Shown piece after piece: positions 51,033-60,335 of a stretch of DNA of 64,000 bases; the first letter of the stretch is position 1; every line of letters begins with the position of its first letter. Made by a program: the position numbers and the translations under genes. A model generated the notes under the pieces. That model was not told the DNA's origin and searched no databases. It saw only the letters and a list, made by a program, of their open reading frames with translations. Origin of the DNA: Myxococcales bacterium (GTDB lineage Bacteria > Myxococcota_A > Polyangia > Nannocystales > Nannocystaceae); contig JACKDU010000009.1 in assembly GCA_020633335.1 (NCBI GenBank), positions 399,106 to 463,105 on the forward strand, read 5' to 3'.

Positions 51033-52214
51033 ATGAAGCCGAAGGCTCCCCCCGCCCGCCGCGCGCTCCTCGCGCTCGTCCTCGCGCCTGCCCTCGCGTC
51101 CGCCTGCACCGCGCCGACCCCGGAGTCGCCGTGGGAGCGCGCGGCCTTCCGCTCGCAGGCGCTCGCGGTGGTCGAGGCCCACGCGGCGGCGGTCGAGGCC
51201 GACTACCGCGCGAGCCGGGACGCCGCCGCCGACCTCCAGGCGGCGGTCGACGCCTTCGTCGCCGCGCCCTCGGCCGACGGCCTCGAGGCGGCGCGGAGCG
51301 CCTGGCTGGCGGCCCGCGAGCCCTACCTCCGGACCGAGGTCCACCGCTTCTACGGCGGGCCGATCGACGCGATCGAGGGGCAGATCAACGCCTGGCCGCT
51401 CGACGAGGTGTACATCGACTACGTCGAGGGCGAGCCCGACGGCGGGATCATCAACGACCCCGCCGGCACCCCGACGATCGACGCCGACGCGCTGATCGCC
51501 GCCAACGAGGCGCTCGGCGAGGACACGATCTCGATCGGCTGGCACGCGATCGAGTTCCTCCTCTGGGGCCAGGACCACGACCCCGCCGGCCCCGGCGATC
51601 GCCCCTACACCGACTTCGTCGACGGCCCCGAGGGGAGCGCCGCCAACCCGGATCGGCGGCGGGCCTACCTCGCGGTCGTGAGCGCGCTCCTGGTCGCCGA
51701 CCTGACGACGGTGGTCGACGCCTGGGCGCCCGGCGACGCCGGCTACCGCGCGGACTTCCTCGGCGACGACCCGAAGGCGTCGATCACCAAGATCCTCCTC
51801 GGCATGGGGAGCCTGAGCGGGGCCGAGCTCGCCGGCGAGCGGATGACCGTCGCCTTCGAGACCCGCGAGCAGGAGGACGAGCACTCCTGCTTCAGCGACA
51901 ACACCCACCGCGATCTCCTCGGCGACGCCCTCGGGATCCAGGCGGCCTACGTCGGCGGCGACGGGGAGCCGGGGGTCAGCTCGCTGGTGGCGATGATCGA
52001 CCCCGACCTCGACGCCCGGCTGCGGAGCGAGCTCCAGGCGAGCGTCGACGCGATCGCCGCGATCCCGCCGCCCTTTGATCAGGCGATCCAGGCGGCCGAC
52101 GGCGAGCCGGCGCGCGAGGCCGTGCGGGCGGCGATCGACGCCCTGCGGACCCAGACCGCGACGATCGCCGAGGTCGCCGCGGTCCTGGAGATCCAGCTCA
52201 ACCTCGAGGAGTAG
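51033..52214 (+). CDS. Imelysin-family lipoprotein, iron uptake
   Basis: The 393-residue protein has a signal peptide with lipobox (Ala-Ser-Ala-Cys, about residue 22) and a two-lobe helical imelysin fold. The family motif Gly-x-His-x-x-Glu is present as Gly-Trp-His-Ala-Ile-Glu near 170. Imelysin proteins such as IrpA are iron-regulated and thought to bind iron at the cell surface or in the periplasm. ATG at 51033 directly follows the Fur-like palindrome. First gene of a four-gene operon. Confidence 0.85.
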   Translation: MKPKAPPARRALLALVLAPALASACTAPTPESPWERAAFRSQALAVVEAHAAAVEADYRASRDAAADLQAAVDAFVAAPSADGLEAARSAWLAAREPYLRTEVHRFYGGPIDAIEGQINAWPLDEVYIDYVEGEPDGGIINDPAGTPTIDADALIAANEALGEDTISIGWHAIEFLLWGQDHDPAGPGDRPYTDFVDGPEGSAANPDRRRAYLAVVSALLVADLTTVVDAWAPGDAGYRADFLGDDPKASITKILLGMGSLSGAELAGERMTVAFETREQEDEHSCFSDNTHRDLLGDALGIQAAYVGGDGEPGVSSLVAMIDPDLDARLRSELQASVDAIAAIPPPFDQAIQAADGEPAREAVRAAIDALRTQTATIAEVAAVLEIQLNLEE

Positions 52215-52218
52215 GGGC

Positions 52219-53660
<1,442 letters not shown>

Positions 53661-53664
<4 letters not shown>

Positions 53665-54842
53665 GCCGAACGATCCGTCGCCGAGACACCCCCCGCGCGG
53701 GCCGCGAGCAGAGCGATCGGCGGGCGGGCGCGCTAGGTCGCCGCGGCCTGGTCGGCGGGATCGCCGGGGTGGCGATCGCGTTCTCGCTGTCCCTTGGGAC
53801 ATCCTGCTCGGGGGGCGAGGAGGACGACGGCCGCGGGCCGGTGCTCCGCCACCTCGCCGACGCGGGGACGGCCGCCTTCGCCGACTTCGCGGCCGAGGCC
53901 GAGGCGCTCGCGGGCGCGACCGAGGCGCTCTGCGCCGCCCCGAGCGCGGCGGCGCTGGAGGAGGCGCAGACCCGCTGGCGGGCGACCCGGCGGGCCTGGA
54001 GCGCGGCCGCGGCCTTCCTCTTCGGGCCGGCGATGGACCACGTCTCGGCGCTCGACTACTGGCCGGTGCGGATCGACACGATCGAGGCCCAGATCGCCGC
54101 CGCCCCGCCGACGATCGACGTCGCCTACATCGACGGCCTGGGGACCAGCGCCAAGGGGATGCCGGCGCTCGAGCTCCTCCTCTTCGGGGCCGAGAGCGAC
54201 CCGGCGGGCGCGCTCGCGGCGATCACCGAGCCGATGAGCGGCGGGGCCCGCTGCGCCTACGCGGCCGCGCTCGCCGGCGACGTCCACGGGCGGGCGGCGA
54301 CGATCGCCGACGCCTGGAGCGGCGGCTTCGCCGACGCGCTCGCCGGCGCGGGGGAGGGGAGCGAGCTCTTCCCGACCCGCAAGGCGGGGATCGACGCCGC
54401 GGTCAACCAGGCGATCGAGGTCCTCTACGCGATCGTCCACACCAAGCTCGACGGGCCGCTCGGCAACCTGACGGGGGCGCCGGTCGATCCCGAGGCGCTC
54501 GAGTCCCGCTTCGCGCGGGCGACCCGCGACGACCTCGCGGCCAACCTCGCCAGCGTCTGGGTCGCCTACCACGGCGACGACCCGGCGGGGCCGCTGGAGG
54601 GGATCGGCGCCCTGGTGGCGGCGATCGACCCCGACCTCGACGCCCGGATCCACGACCAGGAGGGCTACGCGGCCGAGGCGATCGCCGCCCTCGCGGAGCC
54701 GGCCGGCGAGGCGCTGGTCGCCGATCGCGGCCCCTTCCAGGCGGCCCGCGACGAGGTCGACACGCTCCGGCGGATGCTCAAGCTCGACGTCGCCTCGGCG
54801 CTCGGCGTGACCCTCTCGCTCAGCGACAATGACGGCGACTGA
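53661..54842 (+). CDS. Second imelysin-like protein
   Basis: The 393-residue protein begins at GTG, overlapping the upstream stop. A basic stretch with Arg-Arg and a hydrophobic segment ending at a Ser-Cys (about residue 53) suggest export, possibly by the Tat route and as a lipoprotein. The helical imelysin repeats are clear. The Gly-x-His-x-x-Glu motif reads Gly-Met-Pro-Ala-Leu-Glu, so the His is lost while the Glu remains. The pairing of two different imelysins around a di-haem protein is a known operon type; this copy probably has a different ligand or a structural role. Confidence 0.75.
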
Positions 54843-56214
54843 GGGGCCCCGGCCGGGCGCGCTCGAGGCGCTCCGCGCCCGCCTCGGGCGGCCGATCGAC
54901 GCCGCCAGCCTCGCCGCTTTCCGGGTCCTCTTCGGCCTCCTGATGCTCGGGAGCACGATCCGCTTCGCCGCCCGCGGGTGGATCGACGCGCTCTACGTCG
55001 CCCCCGAGCTCCACTTCCACTACTGGGGGCTGGGCTGGGTCGAGCCGCTCTCGGCGCTGGGGATGCGGGCGCTCTTCGTCGGCCTCGGCGGGCTCTCGAT
55101 CCTGATCGCGCTCGGGCTCTTCTACCGCCCGGCAATCGCCCTCTTCTTCGTCCTCTTCACCTACGTCGAGGTGCTCGACAAGGCGGTCTACCTCAACCAC
55201 TACTACTTCATCAGCGCGCTCTCGCTGCTGATGATCGCGTTGCCGCTCGAGCGCGGGTGGTCGCTCGACGCCCGCCGGCGGCCGGCGCTGCGGGCCGCGA
55301 TCGCGCCGACCTGGGCGCTCTGGGCCCTCCGCCTCCAGGTCGGCCTGGTCTACTTCTTCGCCGGCGTCGCCAAGCTCCGGGTCGACTGGCTCCTCCACGG
55401 CCAGCCGCTCCGCCTCTGGCTCGCCGCCCGCGACGAGCTGCCGATCGTCGGGCCGCTCCTGCGGCTGCCGGAGACCGCGCTGGCGATGAGCTGGGCCGGC
55501 GCGCTCTTCGACCTCACGGTGCCCTTCCTCCTCCTCGGCCGGCGGACGCGGCCCTTCGCCTACGCGGCGGTGCTGATCTTTCACGGGCTCACCGGGCTCC
55601 TCTTCCCGGAGATCGGCGTCTTCCCCTGGGTGATGAGCTGCGCGGCCCTGGTCTTCTTCGACCCGGCGTGGCCGCGGCGCCTCTGGGCGCGGGTGGCCGG
55701 GCGGGGCTCGGGGGGCGCGCGGATGGCGGAGGCGTTCGCGGCCCCGCCGACCCGCGCGCCCGGGCCCTTGCTCACCGCCGCGCTCGCGCTCTTCTTCGCC
55801 CTCCAGCTCGCGCTCCCGCTCCGCCGCCTCGCCTACCCCGGCGAGACCGCCTGGACCGAGGAGGGCTTCCGCTTCGCCTGGCAGGTGATGCTGGTCGAAA
55901 AGACAGGTATGGTGACCTTCCGGGTGCGCGACCCGGCGAGCGGGCGGGAGTGGCTGGTCGACCCCGAGCCCCGGCTGAGCGCGATGCAGGCCAAGCAGAT
56001 GGCCTTTCAGCCAGACATGATCCTCGAGATGGCCCAGGTGATCGCCCGCGAGGAGGCCGCCCGCGGGCGCGCGGTCGAGGTCCGGGCGGACGCCTTCGTC
56101 GCCTACAACGGCCGGCCGAACGCGCGGCTCATCGACCCCGACGTCGACCTCGCCCGCGAGCGCGACACGCTCGCGCCGAAGCCCTGGATCCTGCCGGCGC
56201 CGCCGCGGCGCTGA
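54829..56214 (+). CDS. HTTM (vitamin K carboxylase-like) membrane protein
   Basis: The 461-residue protein overlaps the preceding gene by 14 bases. It has about seven membrane segments and HTTM features: Arg-Val-Leu-Phe-Gly in the first segment, Tyr-Leu-Asn-His-Tyr-Tyr-Phe near 121 and Val-Gly-Leu-Val-Tyr-Phe-Phe-Ala-Gly-Val-Ala-Lys near 175. The family is related to gamma-carboxylase, and members are often found with imelysin and di-haem genes. The C-terminal 110 residues lie outside the membrane. The exact role is unknown. Confidence 0.8.
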   Translation: MTATEGPRPGALEALRARLGRPIDAASLAAFRVLFGLLMLGSTIRFAARGWIDALYVAPELHFHYWGLGWVEPLSALGMRALFVGLGGLSILIALGLFYRPAIALFFVLFTYVEVLDKAVYLNHYYFISALSLLMIALPLERGWSLDARRRPALRAAIAPTWALWALRLQVGLVYFFAGVAKLRVDWLLHGQPLRLWLAARDELPIVGPLLRLPETALAMSWAGALFDLTVPFLLLGRRTRPFAYAAVLIFHGLTGLLFPEIGVFPWVMSCAALVFFDPAWPRRLWARVAGRGSGGARMAEAFAAPPTRAPGPLLTAALALFFALQLALPLRRLAYPGETAWTEEGFRFAWQVMLVEKTGMVTFRVRDPASGREWLVDPEPRLSAMQAKQMAFQPDMILEMAQVIAREEAARGRAVEVRADAFVAYNGRPNARLIDPDVDLARERDTLAPKPWILPAPPRR

Positions 56215-56298
56215 GCGGACGGAGCGTGGTTGGTGGACCCCAATTCAGGCGCGTAGCGATTGTTGTGTCAGCATTTTTTTCCGGTCATCGGCGGCGGA

Positions 56299-56327
56299 TT
56301 GACGCGCCGAATTTCCGTGTGCTAGGT
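56299..56327 (+). promoter_or_regulatory. Sigma70-like promoter of the peptide operon
   Basis: TTGACG (56299-56304) and CTAGGT (56322-56327) are spaced by 17 bases, with TG just upstream of the -10. It lies in an AT-rich gap of 134 bases between the HTTM gene and the precursor gene and ends 21 bases before the start codon. It gives the peptide genes their own promoter. Confidence 0.55.
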
Positions 56328-56338
56328 CACCACTCCTC

Positions 56339-56344
56339 AGGAGG
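56339..56344 (+). promoter_or_regulatory. Strong ribosome binding site AGGAGG
   Basis: A perfect AGGAGG stands four bases before the precursor ATG. It is one of the best ribosome sites in the window and fits high expression of a peptide substrate. Confidence 0.75.
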
Positions 56345-56348
56345 ATTC

Positions 56349-56654
56349 ATGCCCGAGAAGAAAGAGACCGTGATTCTCACCGGAAACGCCGCGAAGCTGA
56401 CGCCCGAGGCGATCGCCGAGCTCAAGGCCAAGTACGGGATCGACGTCAAGATCCGCTCGTCCGCCGCCGCCGTCGGCAAGCTGATCTCGGCGATCGATCT
56501 CGCGTCGTCCTACGATCGCACCCACCCCGGCTACGACCGCAGCTACGACCGCGACCCCGACGTCAGCCACAGCATCGGCGCGGTGATCAACCCGGCGATC
56601 AACCCGCTGATCCGCGGCGGCGGCAGCTCCGGCAACGTCGGCGGCGGCGGCTGA
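56349..56654 (+). CDS. Putative RiPP precursor peptide with three Tyr-Asp-Arg triads
   Basis: The 101-residue protein has no signal peptide. Residues 1-50 are charged and helical and would serve as leader. From 51 on the composition changes: Tyr-Asp-Arg occurs at 55-57, 62-64 and 66-68, followed by an Asp-Pro-Asp stretch, a repeated Ile-Asn-Pro (80-82 and 84-86) and a Gly/Ser-rich end (89-101). Enzymes like the one encoded next are known to join an aromatic ring to the beta carbon of the residue two positions later; each triad has that spacing (Tyr at position 1, Arg at position 3). The gene is followed after 28 bases by the radical SAM gene. Cleavage site and final product are not visible from sequence. 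Confidence 0.75.
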   Translation: MPEKKETVILTGNAAKLTPEAIAELKAKYGIDVKIRSSAAAVGKLISAIDLASSYDRTHPGYDRSYDRDPDVSHSIGAVINPAINPLIRGGGSSGNVGGGG

Positions 56655-56682
56655 GCCCGCTCCGCGAGGGAGAGAGGACGCC

Positions 56683-57861
56683 GTGGAGGGCGGGGCGGAG
56701 GCGCAGGCGATCTGCACCAGCCTGCTGGTCAAGCTGGCGATGCGCTGCAACATCGCCTGCACCTACTGCTACTGGTTCCGCGACGCCGACGTCATGAAGG
56801 CGCCGGCGCTCCTCGGTGAGGAGATCGAGGCCGCGCTCTGCGAGCGCCTCGATCGCCACCTCGCGCGCCACCGGCCCGCCTCCTTCTCCCTGACCTTCCA
56901 CGGCGGCGAGCCCCTCCTCTTCCCGAAGGCCCGATTTGACGCGCTCTGCGGCCGTCTGCGGGCGATCGAGGGGAGGACGGGGGTCGCCCTCCGCCTCCAG
57001 ATCACGACCAACGGGCTCCTCGTCGATCCCGAGTGGGTCGCGCTCTTTCGCCGCCACCGGGTCGGCGTCGCCCTCAGCGTCGACGGGACCCCGGCGACCC
57101 ACGATCGCCGGCGCCTCGACTTTCAGGGGCGCGGGACCTGGGCGCGGACGCTCCGCGGGCTCGAGGTCCTGCGGGCCGGCGGGATCGAGCCGGGGATCCT
57201 CGCGGTCTGCGATCCCAGCGCCTCGGCCGACGCGCTGATCGAGAGCCTGGTCGAGCGCCTCGACCTCCGCGCCTTCGACGTCCTGGTCGGCGACGCGACC
57301 CACGACGATCCGCGGCCGCCCTCGGTCGCGGCCTTCTACACCCGCCTCTTCGACCGCTGGTACGACGAGCTCGCCGCCCGCGGGGTCGAGATCCGCCTCT
57401 TCAGCGGGCTGGTCCGCGGCCTCCTCGGCGGTGATAGCGGGATCCACTCCCTCGGGATCGGCGGGATCACGACCGCGACCCTGACCACCGACGGCTCCCT
57501 CGAGGCCCTCGACGTCCTCCGGATCGCCGGCACCGGGCGCACCCGGAGCGCGATCAACGTCCTCACCCACGAGCTCCAGGAGGTCGAGCGCGACCCCCTC
57601 TGGCGCGAGGTGCTGGAGGCGACGCGGACCCTGCCGAGCGCCTGTCGGTCGTGCCCGGTGCGGCACACCTGCGGTGGCGGCCACGTGGCGTCGCGCTGGT
57701 CGAGCGCCCGCCGCCTCGACAACCCGAGCGTCCACTGCGACGACTACAAGGAGATCATCGCCCATGTCTGGCGTCGGATCGCCCCTGACCTCACGATCGA
57801 GCTCCCCGCCGACGCGGCCGCCGAGCTCCCCACCGCTGGACCCGCCGAGCGTGCTGGATGA
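56683..57861 (+). CDS. Radical SAM/SPASM peptide-modifying enzyme (FxsB/GrrM/XyeB-like)
   Basis: The 392-residue protein has the radical SAM cluster motif Cys22-x3-Cys26-x2-Cys29, then a Phe-His-Gly-Gly-Glu-Pro-Leu SAM-binding motif near 68. The C-terminal region has Cys321, Cys324, Cys330 and Cys352 with Gly-Gly-Gly-His and Asn-Pro-Ser-Val-His-Cys-Asp-Asp, as in the enzymes that make three-residue cyclophanes in RiPPs. It most likely crosslinks the Tyr-Asp-Arg triads of the upstream peptide. It starts at GTG, with AGAGG five bases before. It overlaps the next gene by 11 bases. Confidence 0.85.
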   Translation: MEGGAEAQAICTSLLVKLAMRCNIACTYCYWFRDADVMKAPALLGEEIEAALCERLDRHLARHRPASFSLTFHGGEPLLFPKARFDALCGRLRAIEGRTGVALRLQITTNGLLVDPEWVALFRRHRVGVALSVDGTPATHDRRRLDFQGRGTWARTLRGLEVLRAGGIEPGILAVCDPSASADALIESLVERLDLRAFDVLVGDATHDDPRPPSVAAFYTRLFDRWYDELAARGVEIRLFSGLVRGLLGGDSGIHSLGIGGITTATLTTDGSLEALDVLRIAGTGRTRSAINVLTHELQEVERDPLWREVLEATRTLPSACRSCPVRHTCGGGHVASRWSSARRLDNPSVHCDDYKEIIAHVWRRIAPDLTIELPADAAAELPTAGPAERAG

Positions 57862-59026
57862 GGGCGCCGAGGGGCTCGCCGCGGCGGGCCTGAGCGCGGA
57901 GCCCTTCCCCCACGCGATCACCCTCTCGCTCTTCGAGCCGGCCTTCGCCGAGCGCCTCCTCGCCTGGCTCGAGGAGGGGGCGATCTGGGTCGAGCAGGCG
58001 AGCCACTTCTACGTCCAGCACGCCTGCGCCAACCTCCGGCGGGGGCACGCGGCGGTGATCGATGAGCTCCTCGAGCCGGCGGCGATCGGCCAGATCCAGG
58101 CGGCCTTCGCCGGGATCTTCGGCGGCGAGTTCGTCGGCGCGCACGTCACGGTGAGCGCCCATCGCCTCCTCGAGGGCGAGGGGATCGGGATCCACACCGA
58201 CGCGCCGGTGAACGGCACCGAGACCCACCGCCTGGTGGTCCACCTCCGCCGCGCCTTCGACGACAGCGAGGGCGGCCACCTCTTCCTCTTCCGCGGCCCC
58301 GAGGCCGAGGACCTCGCGGCGATCGTCCGCCCCCACCACAACAGCGCCGTCGCCTTCGAGCTCTCCGAGCGCTCGTGGCATGCGGTCAACGACGTCCGCG
58401 GCGGCGCCCGCTACTCGCTGATCTTCGGGCTCTGGCGGGTCGGGGCGCCCTGCGAGCACGAGGGCGGCGCGCACGGCCAGCGACCCGAGGAGGAGCCGCT
58501 CCTCGACCTCCTCTGCCGCCTCGGCGCCCACCAGGTGCCGCACTCCGGGCGCGCGCTCCTCGACCACCTCCTCGGCACCAGCCGCCTCCTCCGGCGCTGG
58601 GGCTGCGACGGCAGCGTCTGCCTCGCCGGCGGCGCCCACAGCCTCTACGGGACCCCGGGCTTCCGCAAGGCGCTCCTCGGGCCCGGCGATCGCGGGCTCC
58701 TGCGGGCGGTGATCGGCGCCCGGGCCGAGCGACTGGCCTGGCTCTTTGGACATGTCGATCGGAGCGGCCTCGGGCGGGCGATGCGGGGCGAGGCGGGGGT
58801 GGTCCAGCGCGAATTCGAAAGCGGCGAGGTGATCGAGGTCAGCGACGAGGAGCTCCGCGACCTCGCGGCGCTCTCGTGGGCGAACACCCTCGAGCAGGAC
58901 CTCGCCCTCGGCGCCCGCGGCGAGCCGGCGCCGGGCGGGGCCGATCTCGCCCGGATCCTCGACGAGACCGCCCACGCCCTCCCCGAGCGGGCGCGGGCCG
59001 AGCTGCGGAGCGCATACGATGGCTGA
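57851..59026 (+). CDS. 2OG-Fe(II) oxygenase fused to DUF6817-like domain
   Basis: The 391-residue protein has a 2-oxoglutarate/iron oxygenase domain (about 15-200): His115-x-Asp117, a distal His177 in Ser-Trp-His-Ala-Val and Arg187 in Ala-Arg-Tyr-Ser-Leu, the set expected for iron and 2OG binding. Residues 215-335 match a DUF6817-like helical domain: Val-Pro-His-Ser-Gly, Leu-Leu-Asp-His-Leu and Gly-Ala-His-Ser-Leu-Tyr-Gly-Thr, with several conserved His that may bind another metal. GTG at 57851 was chosen from the overlap with the previous stop; an ATG at 57764 would add 29 Pro/Ser-rich residues inside the rSAM gene. It may hydroxylate the peptide. Confidence 0.75.
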   Translation: MLDEGAEGLAAAGLSAEPFPHAITLSLFEPAFAERLLAWLEEGAIWVEQASHFYVQHACANLRRGHAAVIDELLEPAAIGQIQAAFAGIFGGEFVGAHVTVSAHRLLEGEGIGIHTDAPVNGTETHRLVVHLRRAFDDSEGGHLFLFRGPEAEDLAAIVRPHHNSAVAFELSERSWHAVNDVRGGARYSLIFGLWRVGAPCEHEGGAHGQRPEEEPLLDLLCRLGAHQVPHSGRALLDHLLGTSRLLRRWGCDGSVCLAGGAHSLYGTPGFRKALLGPGDRGLLRAVIGARAERLAWLFGHVDRSGLGRAMRGEAGVVQREFESGEVIEVSDEELRDLAALSWANTLEQDLALGARGEPAPGGADLARILDETAHALPERARAELRSAYDG

Positions 59027-60326
59027 AGCCGACCACGTCACCGACCTCGACCCGCGGGTCGCCCTCTCGCCCCTCGAGCTCGTCCTCCCCGACGAGATCG
59101 ACGTCGCGGCGGCCGCCCTCGGGGCCGGCCGCGGGCCCCTCGACGCGCTCCGCCGGGCGACCGCGCTGCAGTGGACCCTCGAGCTCCTCGCCGGGGCCGA
59201 GCTCGCGCGGGCCCACCTGCCGGGGTCGAGCGCCGCTCGCCTCCTCCTCGCGCTCGCGGCCGCGCTCGCCGAGGCGCCGGCCGAGGAGGTCGCGCGCTGG
59301 ATGGCGAGCCCGGCGTTTCGGGCGTGGCTCTACCGCGCGCGGGTCCACCTCTTTGAGCTCCGCGAGCGCGGCGCCCCGGGGCCGGCGATGGCCGATCACG
59401 TCGGCCTCCTGCCGCTCCTCCTCGCCGGCCAGCCCGCCTGGGAGGCGGCGGCGCCGGGCGGGCCCCAGCGGCTGCGGATGCCGGCGCGCGGGCTCTCGCC
59501 GGTCGGCGCGGCCGCCCGCCTGCGGCCCGACGTACCTGGCCTTGAGGTCATGTTGTCGGCGGCCGGCGAGGGCGCGTGGGAGGTGCGGGCCGGCGAGGCG
59601 CTCGTCGCCCGCGGGCACGCGGCCGGGGGCGGCGTCGACTGGCGCGGCGCCGGCGAGGGGCCGCTGCAGGTCGAGCCCCGGACTTTCATCGTCGGCGGCG
59701 GCGTCGAGCTCCTCGCGGCCGACGATCACCCCGAGCTCGCCGAGCTCCGCTCGCCGGCCGAGCGGCCCAGCGACCTCGATCCGCTCGCCGTCGACGCCGA
59801 GCTCTCGCGGGCGCTGGCGATCCTCGGCTGGGTCTGGCCGGAGGTGATGATCGACGTCGCCTATCACTTCCGCGGGCTCCTGGCGATGGACATGCCGCTG
59901 GGCCGCTGGAACTCGGCGTCGACCCGCGAGCTGCCGCTGGTCCTCCAGCTCACGCTCCGCCGCCAGGGCAACCCCTGGCTCCTCGCGGAGTCGATCGTCC
60001 ACGAGAGCGCCCACGTGCGGATCGACGAGGCGACCTTCCTCCAGCCGCTCATCGTCGACGACGGCCGCCGGATCTTCCGCCACCCGTGGCGCCCGGATCT
60101 GCGGCCGATCACCGGGGTGCTCCTCGGCGCCCACGCATTCCTCTCGGTGGTGCTCTACTACCGCCGCGGGCTCGAGATCTTCCCCGGCGATCCCTTCCTC
60201 GCGCGCGAGCTCGAGGTGCGGACCCGAGAGGTCGGCGAGGCGCTGGACATGATCGAGCACCACGCCCGGCTGACGAGCGCGGGCGAGCGGGTCTACGCGG
60301 CGATGCGGCGCCTCCACGGCGGCTGA
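59019..60326 (+). CDS. HExxH-type peptide hydroxylase-like protein
   Basis: The 435-residue protein overlaps the previous gene by eight bases. Its C-terminal part has His328-Glu-Ser-Ala-His332, followed by Trp-Arg-Pro-Asp-Leu-Arg-Pro-Ile-Thr-Gly-Val and a conserved Gly-Ala-His-Ala-Phe (His372). This matches the HExxH domain found in RiPP clusters, often fused to FxsB enzymes, and recently described as a 2OG-dependent peptide beta-hydroxylase and not a protease. Here it is a separate protein. The N-terminal 270 residues are helical and not assignable; they may bind the leader. A target such as the Asp of the triads is a guess. Confidence 0.75.
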   Translation: MAEADHVTDLDPRVALSPLELVLPDEIDVAAAALGAGRGPLDALRRATALQWTLELLAGAELARAHLPGSSAARLLLALAAALAEAPAEEVARWMASPAFRAWLYRARVHLFELRERGAPGPAMADHVGLLPLLLAGQPAWEAAAPGGPQRLRMPARGLSPVGAAARLRPDVPGLEVMLSAAGEGAWEVRAGEALVARGHAAGGGVDWRGAGEGPLQVEPRTFIVGGGVELLAADDHPELAELRSPAERPSDLDPLAVDAELSRALAILGWVWPEVMIDVAYHFRGLLAMDMPLGRWNSASTRELPLVLQLTLRRQGNPWLLAESIVHESAHVRIDEATFLQPLIVDDGRRIFRHPWRPDLRPITGVLLGAHAFLSVVLYYRRGLEIFPGDPFLARELEVRTREVGEALDMIEHHARLTSAGERVYAAMRRLHGG

Positions 60327-60335
60327 GGGCGGCGC

